Source: Patiria pectinifera (taxonomy: Eukaryota > Echinodermata > Asteroidea > Valvatida > Asterinidae). From it: a DNA stretch of 64,000 bases. The notes under the pieces are model-generated. The model did not search any database and was not told where the DNA came from. It was given only the letters and a program-made list of their open reading frames with translations. The stretch's first letter is position 1. Each line of letters opens with the position of its first letter. Shown piece by piece: positions 12,219 to 24,413 of this stretch. The position numbers were made by a program, and so were the translations under genes. The stretch spans positions 12,286,465 to 12,350,464 of the forward strand of contig CM057149.1 in the NCBI GenBank assembly GCA_029964075.1, given 5' to 3'.

Positions 12219-12747
12219 GGTTCGATAGTGCGAAGGTTTATTGATCCGAAGGTTTGATATTCCGAACACACAAATTTCACACACCCGCGGGTTCATTACC
12301 CCGAAAATGAAATAAGGTTCTTTAAACCGAGCATTTGATGCGATGATAGTCCCAAGGTTCGTTAGTCCGAAGGTTCGATAAATTAACTTAAGGATTATTT
12401 GTACAAAGGTTTAATAGTCCTAATAAACAGCATTGGACATTCTTGTAAATTCGGACTATTGAACCTGATGTGCTTTCGGATTAATGAACCTGCGGACTTT
12501 TGAACCTTGGTTTTGTTTCGAACTATTGAGCCTTCGGACTAATTAACGTTATTATTAATTCGGAATATCGAACCTTCGGGCTAATGAACCTTCGGACTAA
12601 CGAACCTTCGGATTTCGGAGTATCCCATTAAATGCTCGGATTAACGAACGTTATTTCATTTTCGGAATAATGAACCCCCGGTTATGGGTAATGTGTGTGT
12701 TCGGACTATCGAACCTTCGGATCAATAACACTTCGGACTGTCGAACC
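12219..12747. repeat. GGTTCG-rich foldback element
   Basis: A long inverted repeat. The left arm starts GGTTCGATAGTGCGAAGG and contains TATTGATCCGAAGGTT, CCGAACACACA, GGGTTCATTA, CGAAAATGAAATAA and CCGAGCATTT in that order. The right arm carries the complements of the same blocks in reverse order up to GTCGAACC at 12747. Both arms are built from degenerate units of the form GGTTCRTTAGTCCGAA, so it is both a foldback and a degenerate short tandem repeat. No protein is encoded. Confidence 0.8.
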
Positions 12748-13678
12748 TTCGACTATCGAGCGGTAACCAAAATCTGCTACCCGTAGATTTTGCTCAGTGG
12801 CAACTATACCTTTTGTGAAAACAGAGGAATCATATGCACACGTTTTGGGGTCTCGTAAGTGGATTCCGTTGATAACGCACGTACAAAATGTGTAAGCGGG
12901 AACGATACCATTCCAGGTGGAATACTTTCACAGGTCATTTGGGTACCATTTGAAAAAGGTTTCTAACATTAAATCAGTAGGTCAGTTCTCGAGTAATTAC
13001 CAACGTTCTATACGCGCCTTCAATATACCACGTATTCATTGTACATCGTGCTATTCTTAGTCCGTATACGTGACTTTACTATACCCGTCGTTGGGAATGA
13101 GCTTGCCTTTATGTCGAGTGCGGCACAATGGATTCAATTCGAACTACAAATTATTCACGACTACAGTACGATTTTTCTTTTTTAATCAAAAGCGAGGTTC
13201 AGTAATTGCTTCTGTGTCGGCGGCCGCCAAGCAAATTCACGCCTAATGTCCAATTGCTGGGGACATTTCGTCAAGGATGGACGGCGCATGAAAACACTGT
13301 AGAATAACATAGGCCTACCATCCTATTTTCAGGAGCTCCAATCGGACAGGAATAGACGCGATGCCTTCGAATTGCTTCTGGCCCTTTGATGGTAACACAA
13401 TTTAGATGGGTCATAAAATACTCAGGGTTGAAAAGGACGCTGCAACTTCAAAACTGACGATTATGATTCACAGAGCCAAATCTAATACAAAAACGCAACC
13501 AAAGCCATTATTGAGGTTGTAACAAACTTTTGTTATGCATCAAAAGGAGAAGAAATAAATGAGTCTCACTAAAGATGAACAAAAATTCATTTACAGAAAT
13601 ATTTAGGTTGATGAGAGTGACTTATGATTTTGTGTTCTACGAAAGCGTCAACAGAGAAATTGCACGAGACAGGAACGT
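12748..13678. other. intergenic DNA upstream of GPCR 2
   Basis: No gene or clear element. This is the presumed 5' regulatory region of the second receptor. Confidence 0.4.
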
Positions 13679-13686
13679 TATATAAG
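13679..13686 (+). promoter_or_regulatory. TATA box of GPCR 2
   Basis: TATATAAG sits 135 bp before the second GPCR start codon, matching the placement of the TATA box in the first paralogue. Confidence 0.55.
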
Positions 13687-13813
13687 CAGCAAAGGGGCGC
13701 ACGCCTAGTGACATTTAAGACGAAGCGCCCATAGTTCAGGCAGCCGTTCAAGGTCCACGAATTCAGATTTCTAGTATCTTATTTCCGGAGTTTACACATC
13801 GAATTCCTTCGAC

Positions 13814-14746
13814 ATGGAGGAAATCTTGATCTTAAGGGTCTACAAGTCCTTGGTGGGTGTCTTGGGCCTACTGGGTAATTTTCTAGTCTGTGTGGTCATC
13901 CTAAAGGTACGGGCCATGCAAACGCGTACGAACGCGTTCATCTTCAACCAGGCCGTGATCGATTTCTTCGGCTCTGTGGTCATCATCTTGCAGACGGATG
14001 TGCCGCTGCCTGATCCTCTTCCCAATGACGCCAGTGGCTGGATCTGGTGCCATATCTGGATCTCCAACTTCATGATCATCATCTTCTTTGTCTCCTCTAC
14101 CTTCAACCTGCTGGCACTGACTCTAGAACGCTACTTCGCCATTGTGCATCCCTACAAGTACCAGGCCACGTTCGCTAAATACCCGCGACTGAAGGTGGGT
14201 CTGACTATTGCGTTCTGCTGGACCTTCGGCGTGCTTATCAAGATCTACACCATCATGATCGTGGAGAACACTCCGGACGGTAGATGCACCCCACGCCCCA
14301 TCCCCGGGTCTCAAGCTATCGGCATCCTGACGGTGTTCATCCAATATATCCTGCCAGTAGGCGTCATGTTGTTCGCCTATGTCCGTACCAGTGTCGAGTT
14401 AAAGCGTCAAGCCAACCGGTCCGGCCCGTCAACCGTTGCTACTGCTCCAGGGGCCCCAGAGAGCATGAGCGATTCCTTGCTGAGAGCCCGGCGCAATACC
14501 TTTAAGACCCTAATGATCGTCTTTATAACTTTCCTGGTCTGCTGGTCTCCTAACCAGATCATCTTTCTGTTGTGGAACTTCGGCTGGGGCGCCAAGTTCA
14601 CCGACTGGTACTTCCTTCTGTCCCTAGCCCTGGTTGCCAGCAACTCCTGCGTGAATCCCTTCATCTACGCCCTCAAGTACAAGCAGTTCAGGAAGGGACT
14701 GCTGCAGATACTCGGCAAGAAGTCGGTCCAGGTAGAGGCTGCCTAA
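13814..14746 (+). CDS. class A (rhodopsin-like) GPCR, paralogue 2
   Basis: A complete intronless receptor of 310 residues, closely related to paralogue 1. GN 21-22, D50, C79, ERY 105-107, C158, P181, CWSP 243-246 and NPFIY 281-285 are all kept, so it should fold and signal as a class A GPCR at the cell surface. The first roughly 70 codons are nearly identical in DNA to paralogue 1, silent sites included. Later parts (TM3 to TM5 and intracellular loop 3) differ much more and loop 3 is six residues shorter. This pattern suggests partial gene conversion. The start is set by MEE and the aligned upstream context. A polyadenylation signal lies about 130 bp after the stop. Ligand unknown. Confidence 0.93.
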   Translation: MEEILILRVYKSLVGVLGLLGNFLVCVVILKVRAMQTRTNAFIFNQAVIDFFGSVVIILQTDVPLPDPLPNDASGWIWCHIWISNFMIIIFFVSSTFNLLALTLERYFAIVHPYKYQATFAKYPRLKVGLTIAFCWTFGVLIKIYTIMIVENTPDGRCTPRPIPGSQAIGILTVFIQYILPVGVMLFAYVRTSVELKRQANRSGPSTVATAPGAPESMSDSLLRARRNTFKTLMIVFITFLVCWSPNQIIFLLWNFGWGAKFTDWYFLLSLALVASNSCVNPFIYALKYKQFRKGLLQILGKKSVQVEAA

Positions 14747-14875
14747 AAACCGCCGTGCACAACGCACAAGTGTCCCTTTGATCCAGTATAGTCCTCGGTT
14801 TCTGGTCACCACGAGCCTCGTTTCAAACCGTGTGTCGATGTAGGCCATATTTACATGTACACGCGGGTAATTCGA

Positions 14876-14881
14876 AATAAA
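14876..14881 (+). promoter_or_regulatory. polyadenylation signal of GPCR 2
   Basis: AATAAA 130 bp after the stop codon of the second receptor is the first canonical signal downstream. Confidence 0.5.
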
Positions 14882-17800
14882 GGAAATCATCTTTTGACAG
14901 CGATTTTCACCTACTTAGTTTACTCATTTCAATTGTCTTTTTTTTTCAGATGGTAGTGAAATGTAGCCCTTTAACCATGAGTGGTGAAAGAAAGCTAAGT
15001 AAAAGTCTCAAGAATAGTTATATTATGCTAATCTGAATATAAGTCACCAAAATCAGTCTTGTCCACATGTTATTCTATGTAAATTGGACATTTTTTGTAG
15101 TTGACAAAAACATAAACTTTGGCAACATAATGTTTGGACCTGGTAACTTTTATCGAGGTTGTCCGATTATTCATGTCAGTGTTAAGATCATAATACACAA
15201 GGAGCGGTAGGATTAAATTCATTGTTTTATAACATTCCTTAAAAAAAACACATATATATGCTTGTTTGAAGTGTGCTGATATTTTGTCTTCAAATCAAGC
15301 TACGGTAGCTGAACTCAGTCAAGCGGATCAAATGTATACCTCCGTGGACAAACAGGTTTCGCAAATGAAATTTCCAAACTACCATAGCTCAGAGACAACA
15401 CATGCAATTGCAACTTTAATAGCTACCACTCAAAAGTTTAAAATAAGTTTTAAAAATAGGTGAAAATGGCTGTCAGAAGTGGTATTCCTGTATTTTCCCC
15501 TTATTCCTCTAATTAACAGTATAATTGAAAGCCAAAATTGTTCACGTGTTTCTAAATCCTTCCACTTTGTGTTTAAAACCAATTTTTGTTCACATAGTGC
15601 AAAGGGCCTCTGCGTGACAGACCTTTTCACAAGTGGAAGAAATAATTGGGTTTCTTTTGTAAAGTTTACCCACAATAATCATATACAAAAATAATTATAG
15701 ATGTCACGGTTCAAAACGTGTGTGTTTATTAAGAAGAGAAACATGTAAACTATTCAATCATGTCACATCAAAACACTGGATGTGGATTTGTGAAGTGGCT
15801 TTTAGGGAGATCATGTGAATTGTACAATTCATCTATAACACGTTCTGTGTGGTTTGTAATCTTGGTACTCAATGAAAACATCGTGCTGTTTTCTGTGTCA
15901 GTACACCTTTGTCAAGGTAGTTGTGACGAAAATAATAAAATTGCACCACTTTAATCTCTATTCTATTGTCATTACAAAGATCAGATCTAAAGGATGCGAC
16001 AGTGCTGATGATAGACATTCTATCCCGTTGTCCTTTTGTTAAATTTATAGAACAGAATGGAATTGCTGAGATTCTACGATATTTTATTTTTCAGGCCAAT
16101 ATTTCAAACCTACTTGTGGCAACCAACTTATGGCGAAACGTAATCGGCATGTCAGCAAAATGAACTGTTCTGTTGCAACCCCCGCCCCACCCCTTCCCCT
16201 AAAAAGGGAAATGGTGTTTTGCCAAAACTGTTGATAGTATACATTGGTATTACAAAGTTGGCCTTTACAAATGTGTTGCACATATGTAAATAGGCCTACG
16301 CCTATTTCGTTTCAAATTTTGAACAATTCTGTGCAATTATCCTTTTTTTCATTGGAAAGATAAGTATGCTACCATGTACCCAACTATTCTAATTGGTTTT
16401 GTGACTCGGTATCATACTCGAATCTTGTATTTGTGAAATATTATTATGGGTTTCAACTGATAGATTTCGCTATTTGTATCATCACTTCACATTGTAAGGA
16501 TTTATCTGATCATTTTGAAGTTTGCAGATGATTATTGTAACTGTTTGGGATATTCACTTGCTGTCTTACTCTGTTAAATGTTTATTATGGCAGTAATTCG
16601 GATTCAATTCCGAAATTGCGTAGAACCTGCAGTAAAGTATTTAACTTAGAATCGTAATATATATTTGTTGAGGATTTTAAATGAAATATTTATAGTGACT
16701 ATTCGTAAAAGTGGTTATTTAAGTAAAATTGTAGAAGTTTATATCAAGAATCGCTGGAATCTATGCCTAAACAAACCAGTCCGCAAGCACGTTATCAGGC
16801 AAAAGCACTGTGCCAGCTATTGTTCAGATAATCCGTCATGGGTTTAAGTTGCTTTGTACAATATCTAACATAGTGCTTTCGCCATTGAAGGGGGCCTACG
16901 CGAAAGTAGCGATAGGTTGCTTGGATTGTTTCTCTATTTGTAAAAAACAATGAAGTCTATTTTAAAATTTCTCCTATACATGTTGCAAGATATCAGGCAC
17001 TGTAAAATCCAACGAATTGAACCAGTAGATTTCTTTCAACCGTGCACCGTTTGTGAATTAATGTGGATTGTTGCATCATAAATTGGAATGTATTACTCAA
17101 TTAAATAGCTTAGAAACATTTCCTTGAATGTGATATCACTTTCACGCATTTTGTTAATTGTTAAATTCTCAGATGTTAGTTGTATATTTTTTTGCATTGA
17201 CCTTGCGTCTGTTTGGAAAAAGTGCTCGTTCTAAGACTATGTCGTGAGCTGCGAATGACGATATCCGCAGTCCTGTAATTGTGTACTTATCATGGATGTC
17301 TTTATGGATGTCTAAGGATTTCTGTATCTCATTTCAATTTATGAAATATAACACTGCAGGGTGGATGTGAGAGATGGAAACCTTAATCGGTTGTGTTGTC
17401 TGAAGGTAAATAAGCGACACTTACAGTGTTGTGTTCCTGCCTTTGCGTGAATTTTGTGCGGAAAAAAAATACTGCAGGCGTTTCAAAGTGTAGCTCGATC
17501 ACGTTCGTCTATGCGCTATTGTAATGTGCACTCATCGGAAGTGATTTTTCAAATTACACAAATCCAATGAAAGTTCATAGAAATGACGTCACCATTGCTG
17601 ATTTGCGCCCTAGCGTTGGGTACGAAAATAAAATCAGCCATGTGGGGGGTTTGTACCTCAAAATCCAACAGTCACCAATTACTGCTGTTGCCGAGATCTT
17701 CAATTTAACAGTAAATACCGTTGTGGACCCCAAAATAGTGGAGCGCATGTCCATTTAATACAGCTTTCATCTGATTAAAATTACATTTCGTACGTGCGCA

Positions 17801-20800
17801 CTATAGGGGACCAGTTACTGAAGGGAGCTCCGGCCCAGAAAGATACCCAAGAAGCCGAAGCCTGCACATTAGCCAAATAACCTGAAAGTACAAGTACGAC
17901 TGCAATCTCGATTGGCCGATAACATTAATACACCAGATTTAAAGGGGCATTATGACCTGAAATCCCTGAAATTGTTATGCTTTGGATGGGTTACTTATCC
18001 ACATTACGAACATATTATTATAGTTTTTTTGGGGGGATTGGGACGGTACATAAATGTTTATGGTTACTGTTATCGATGAGCAGGTTGAACTGCGAACACG
18101 GAGAAACTGAAGACACACTGGTATATCGGAGTCCAGCTTTGGAGAAATGCTTCATTCTCAACAACTCAATTCTACCGGGTCTTGCATAAATAGGATAAAT
18201 ACCTCAGAACATACGGCTGAAACAGCTTTTGTATGTCTGGGTATCAGAGTACAGAAGGTGAACCGCACTGAGAAGACGAGGACTAGACTAGACGAGGACT
18301 CTGGTTTCCAGGGAGGAAACTCAACGAAAGTGGAAAAATGTGGACATTTTTGTTTCAGAGGGGCAACTTTAGGGGAAACAGGATATGATGTCATATATAA
18401 GGAAAGCATAGTTTAAAGGTAGACTGACGTAATGGTCAGTCTTGGGGAGTACCCTTATAATGCCATGTTCCAATCACAAGGGTGAAATACAGTCTTGGTA
18501 TGTTGTGGATGTTTTGCTTGGAAAAGAATAACGTGAGGACCTTGGGATGTAATGTGGTACACCCGATAATAGTCCGAATTTCGATCTTACACTATTTCAA
18601 AGGTCTGGCTGAAAGGAAACTATCCTAATGTCTTACCGTTCCCCCGAAAAAAAAAACACGGAACACCCCCGGTCCGGTTGTTTACATCGGACGCGGCGGA
18701 CATTTTGAGGCGCACACATACGTATTTCCAGTCGTGTCCACTCAATTGATGGTACACTTTGTGTGTGTGTCACATAATCCCACAGCACCAATACACAAAT
18801 GTTGTTTCTCTTACGGTTTGTTTTCGAGATACGAGCACCACTGACCGCAATATCACAACATAGGATACAAAATCATTTCGCCAACGAAAACCATCCAGAA
18901 CAAAATTTGCTGACTCCATTGAATAAGCCAATTCACAATTTAGGCCTACGTATATGAACAAATTAAAAAAAACAACTACCGGTTGAGTTGCCCGACTTGC
19001 CTAATACACGAGTAAGCAAGAAAGCACTCAGAGAGCGCAAACCTCCGCCACGGCTAAACAATTCCCCGCCATATTGTCAGTACACCCAAATGAAATACAT
19101 GTACTCGCATAAATAAATTACGAGGAATCTTTTTAAAAAGTCCTGGATCCAGACCCAGATCCAGATCACTTCCAAAATATAATCGATTTGTTCTGTACCA
19201 AAGACCACCCCTAAAAATGTCCCCCCCCCCCGGCAAATCCGTCCATAACTGTTTGAGTTATCCTGTTAACAGACAAACCAACCAACAATATAACCAAATC
19301 CAATAAAAATATATACCTCCTTGGCGCAGCTATCCACCAATACTACAGTTAACTCACTGAAGAGAGATAGTCCCTCAAAACTTCGCTTTGGCTATAACGA
19401 TGCACCCTTTGGAACTAAATTACAAGACCCCGTGGTGTTCCTACACGTAAAGAATGCGAAATTGTAGGGGGGAGTTTAATTTAATAACATCTGAATTCAA
19501 TTTCTTAGTGAGCTTGGATCTACGATTTATAATGACAATCATGCATCGAACCGTTGGTCTAAACATTTAGAACGAAAATGAAAATGTACCTGACATGGGT
19601 ACCTTTGTGCATACTAAATTTTAATAACACTTGTCATTGGATACATCCGACATCTGGGCGACTTCACAGACTATCTGTTAGTTGTCACATGGGGAAAAAG
19701 CCCCTTCAACTTCGGTTTAAGAGATGATTGATGGTTTTATATTCTCATTACCATTGCGGACCGTATAGGGCCTATGGTTCTGTGAAAGACCCCGAAGGCT
19801 TTCAATTTAAGGAATCAAGATTGTGAGAATAAATCCAATGTAAGCTGGTGAATAACTTAATGGATATTTATTGCGGGAACGGCAATACACGGCACGCTCC
19901 AAAGCGCGAGATCGTCTGGGGAGACAGTAATGGAAACGATTGTGTACTGTGCTTTGTCGTTGGTTTCATACACGGCCAGATGAAAATTAATACTACGAGA
20001 GATCGCCCACAGTGCCACAGTAGGCAAAATTCGTCCTAATTGACGTCAGGTTCATAAAACTAAAGACTTGGAGGCACATAATTATAAGGTGGGCCTCTCC
20101 CACCCCCCAAAAAAGCCTAACAAATAATATAGAAATATATTTCATATAAAAAACACCAAACACCATGTAGCACCAACATTTATAATTACTTTGAAGCCCA
20201 TAGATTAATGATATTTAAGTGAGAACATTTCAGTTGCTCTACACGTTAACATTTTATCGATTTTTAAACGAAGTAACCCCTAAACCAGTTTCGTCAAAAT
20301 AAAACCCAGTTTATTGTGTGTTCTGCATGTTTGGAACAACAAAGAAAATGGCACAGAATACTTGTTTCAACAACTGCAGTACACAATATCTTTATTAACA
20401 ACCATGTATTGGCTAACAGAAGGATTTATACAATCCAATTCGTTTTTAAAGACGGGCCTTCAAAGGGACTACGTTGAATATTATTTAACTTCAAACTGAG
20501 TTTTCGCTGGGGATGTTTGAAAGGTAACGACAATTCTTGAAATCGCATTTCTGAACGTAAACAAATTTTGGGGTCGTTTAAATTTCATTTCAGAAACATT
20601 TATTTCCACATGAATAAGCACTTTAGAAAACAAAACAATTGTTACATAAAAACTACTAAGTGGAGGCATTACACAAGAAGCCGGAGCTTATAAACGGAAT
20701 GCCTTAAACACAACAAAAAATATATATATACATATAAACAATACTGAAAAAGGAAGACTAAATTCAAAGACAAAACACAACAAAACAATGAAAACAGAAA

Positions 20801-20831
20801 CAAACAAACAATTTAAACGGACTGAACAATT
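14882..20831. other. long gene-free interval
   Basis: About 6 kb with no recognisable exon. Open frames are all under about 90 codons and carry no domain. Base composition is AT-rich throughout. A G/C-run-bordered patch at 18640-18720 resembles sequence near 52480 (shared GTTTACAT..GACGCGGC..GACAT), probably an old repeat. Confidence 0.5.
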
Positions 20832-20960
20832 GATTTTTTTCATCTAAAAGTAGTTTATTAAATTCGCTCAAGTCATAATTATTTTTGGTACTACATATAT
20901 ATTTTTTAATATGAAATATATTTCATTGGGTTTGGGTTCCGCTTTTTTTTACTCACCCTG
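20832..20960 (+). mobile_element. mariner-like element end (solo)
   Basis: Second copy of the 9617-9732 sequence, ending ACTCACCCTG directly before TA at 20961-20962. Confidence 0.5.
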
Positions 20961-20962
20961 TA

Positions 20963-22018
20963 AGATCATTTGCTTTTCTTGCTTGTTTTCGTTTCCAATA
21001 ACACTAATCAAATTCAAAGAAGACTGATTAACACCTAATTTGTTGAAGTTTCAGCTTATGCAGTGGAATATATTCTGTTAACGTTTTCGAGGAGACAAGA
21101 TCACCATGCACAACCTTTGATCACGAAACACAATTTCGACCATAGCGCACTTTATTGTTAAAAAACAAGTCGATTGACTGATTGTTGATGACAGCAAGCC
21201 AGCCGGAATAATTGAACGGCTTGTTTAGTATACCAGTACGATCTTTAGCCCAAGTAAGCTTCATGATAATATTATAGGTTGCTTTTGGGAGGAACAATTC
21301 AAATGATAACGTATGCCTTTAAATTTCGGGCACTGTTATGCGTAGCCCCTATAAAGCACGACATCGTTAAGGGAAACAGTAATGAATCTAAGTGGTACAT
21401 TTTGTCTATTGTATTCTGAGTACTGAAAATGGCACACAATCAACCTTTTTCTGGGGGAAAATTATAAAAATGCGGCCCTGTATTCGTGTCTAAGTGGAGC
21501 TTGAAACTGCCTGAAACACGCACAATTATTTACACAAGGAATCAGAATACGTACGCGATGCGCATTTTTTTGGGGGTAATAATGACCTACAAGTCGTACG
21601 TCACCCTCTACTGCTGGTTCAATCAATCTATCACACACTATGAACTAGGTCCTTAATTGATTATACACATGGTTAATACATCACCAATGTATGTGGGCGC
21701 CACATCTTCGTCAATCCAATTCAAATAGAAAACTGATACAGCGGAGTGGCATGGATGAATTAATAATTTAATACATGTAAGCCCTACATGGATGCAGTCT
21801 CGACAACAGGTTGCGGGGTACTCAGTTCTCATACCTGGACCTGGCTACGCACGGCACTGACGCACACGCAATCATCAAGCTATCTTATGCCATCCTCATA
21901 CATGTTTAGTTACATCAAAGATGTCTTCTGAATCAGTTCTGTCGCCGTGCTCAGTATAATAGTGATACGTACATCAATGAAAATTTAACAACGATGAGTG
22001 TGCCTCCCTGACCAAGAC
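20963..22018. other. intergenic DNA upstream of GPCR 3
   Basis: No gene. I see no TATA box at the roughly 135-bp position used by the other two receptors; weak A/T matches occur at 21465 and 21954 only. Confidence 0.4.
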
Positions 22019-23034
22019 ATGGAGAAGATTCCTGCATTGTTGATTTACAAGACTATCATTGGCATCCTGGGCGTTTTAGGTAACGGACTGGTATGCGTGG
22101 TTATCGGCCGAGTGCCAGCCATGCGATCGCGTACAAACGCATTTATCCTCAACCAGGCGGTGATTGATTTCTTCGGCTCTGTGGTCATCATCTTGCAGAC
22201 GGATGTGCCGCTGCCGGACCCTCTTCCCAATGACGCCTCCGGCTGGATCTGGTGTCACATCTGGATCTCAACTTCATGATCATCATCTTCTTCGTTTCCT
22301 CTACCTTCAACTTGCTCGCACTGACTTTGGAGCGCTACTTTGCCATCGTGTACCCTTACAAATACCAGTCCTGGTTCTCTTCATACCCGCGGCTGAAGGT
22401 GGGTGTGACCATTGCGTGCTGTTGGATCTTTGGCGTGGCTATCAAGAGCTACACCCTCATGATCGTGCAGGAAACTACTGACGGCAAATGTGTCTCGCGT
22501 CCGATCCCTGGTTCCAAAGCCATCGGCATCCTGACGGTGTTCTTGCAGTACATCCTCCCGGTCTTTGTCATGTTGTTTGCCTACATCCACACCAGCGTGG
22601 AGTTGAAGCGTCAGGCTGCCCGAGTCGGCCCCTTAGTGATGGGACACCGAGGCCAATCAACATCACCCGAACATCGTGATTCCAACCAGGTGCCCCAAGA
22701 GAATCTCACGGAGTCCATCCTCCGGGCAAGACGGAATGTCTTCAAGACACTCATGATGGTCTTCGCCACTTTCCTCGTCTGTTGGTCCCCGAACCAGATC
22801 CTCTTCTTGATGTTCAACTTCGGCTGGGAGGTGAAGTTTAGCGACTGGTACTTTCTGCTGACGCTGGCCCTTATCGCTACCAATTCCTGCGTGAATCCCT
22901 TCATCTACGCACTCAAGTATCAGCAGTTTCGCAGCGGGCTGCGGCAAGTCTTCTGCCGGGGCAGGCCCCGAGTGAACAGCATTCCGCGTACGACAGATAA
23001 CACGGCCACAAGAACATCTGAACTGAACGCTTAA
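22019..23034 (+). pseudogene. class A GPCR, paralogue 3, single-base frameshift
   Basis: Third receptor of the array. One frame runs from ATG 22019 (an in-frame ATG at 21998 is less likely because the paralogues start at the aligned MEE/MEK position) through TM1, TM2 and the TM3 cysteine. It then breaks at about 22268-22270, where paralogue 2 has one additional C in the WIS-N codons. The reading frame continues from there, keeping ERY, CWSP and NPFIY, to the stop at 23034. Everything else looks intact, including a longer third intracellular loop and a C-terminal tail with a cysteine that could be palmitoylated. It is either a very young pseudogene or a functional gene with an assembly or sequencing error. 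Confidence 0.85.
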
Positions 23035-23127
23035 CTGGCTCACAGACACCAGATCTATTATAATTACAGCATCAACGAGATTGCAGAACGCTAATTCTGA
23101 ACGATACCGATTGGCATTCAAGATAGT

Positions 23128-23856
23128 ATAGGTTTTCCCAGCGAATTTCCGAATTTTTCTAATCAGTTTCATTATCAGCCATTCAATTTCGCGCGAGTTT
23201 TGCACACGTGGTCCAATTGGGGTTTCTTTTTCATTTGGGGTTCATTCAATTTCATTTTTAGGCAGCCAAGATTTTGCTGTGAATGTTCGTTTTCGTTTTG
23301 GGGCAGCCTATTTCGCTTTGGTGCATTCAAGACTTAACTTGTAGCAGTCTTAAATTAAGTCTTTGCAACCTTTTGACGGTTGACGCATTCAAATTAGCGA
23401 ACATCTGTGCGCTTATAACGTATAACCATGCTTTTCGTTTCTTATTCGTTTATGGGCAATCGCTTTCATCGTTTAGTCATTTAAATTAATAAGAATTATT
23501 TAAATTAATCGATATTTTTTCCTATTTTTCTCCGAGGTTCATTCCCCCCCCCCAAAAAAACAATCTTGATGACTGTAAATTTTACAATGTTACAAATCAA
23601 CTGATATGAGGGAAACAAGATGCAACGAAATAATGAATTGAAAGGGACTAAGATAATTTCTTTTTCACGGTTGATCTTTTCTACTTATTGAAACGTTTGA
23701 TCAAGGGGTTTTGTTACGTTGACGATTTCTTGACGTGCAAGACATCGGAACACGTAATATGTTTGGAAATGGTTGTGCCGTCGGGAACACTTCTCTTACG
23801 CGTTATTTCTTAAATGTTTTCTTGCGTATGTCTGACCAAACACTTATCATATTCAT
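23128..23856. other. 3' flank of GPCR 3 with an element terminus
   Basis: Near 23128 TATAGGTTTTCCCAGCGAAT is the inverted counterpart of GCCGGGAAAACCTATA at about 24780 and 25634. This suggests the left end of a foldback element spanning the tandem duplication. The rest is A/T-rich with C and A runs near 23545. Confidence 0.4.
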
Positions 23857-24413
23857 AGGGCCCGTGCAAAGTTTTCAATGCAATACATCTTTGTGTCACA
23901 TTTAACCTTATTTGCAAGTTTTATTTTCCATTTTGAGGGGCGTTTTTGGTGCCTTCTCCGTTTTTATGCTAATGCAAAGTTTCATATTCATTAGAAAACC
24001 TGTGATGGCATTCCGAGCATGATTAATGTTACACGGCTATTTCATCAAAAAAGTTGCTAGAATTTTGGATATTTTGCTGTCATAAATTTCTTTTATTTGG
24101 TGATTATTTGATGTGTCAGTACATGGCAGTAAGCCAATGACCAACCCTTTCCCACAAATGTTTTCAATTAGCAAATTTTGGATGAATAACTTGAAAGAAA
24201 AAACCCTAAACTGAACAGTGTCTTCCTGAAATGACATCACAGTAACAGCGCGCTCATACGTAGTCCGGAAAAGCATGGACAAAAGTTTAAAGAAGTGCAC
24301 TTTTGCAGCAAGATTAACCAAAAAAATTGTCAAATGTGTAGTTTTCTTACATTTCACAGTAGTAAAGAGTTGCACAATAAGAAATCCTGAGAAAAATTCA
24401 TTGCACATACCCT
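23857..24413 (+). mobile_element. AGGGNCCATG-family MITE (full-length copy)
   Basis: Starts AGGGCCCGTGCAAAG and ends near TTGCACATACCCTT. Internal blocks TTTTTATGCTAATGCAAA, TTTTGGATATTTTGCTGTCA and TCACAAATGTTTTCAAT-like sequence recur at 33322-34138 and, reversed, at 37655-38476. No protein is encoded; a 126-codon minus-strand open frame lies wholly within it. Confidence 0.65.

Noticed and set aside
18147..18416. 89-codon open frame with some polar bias
   Set aside because: No domain, no splice-linked neighbour, and an equally long antisense frame.
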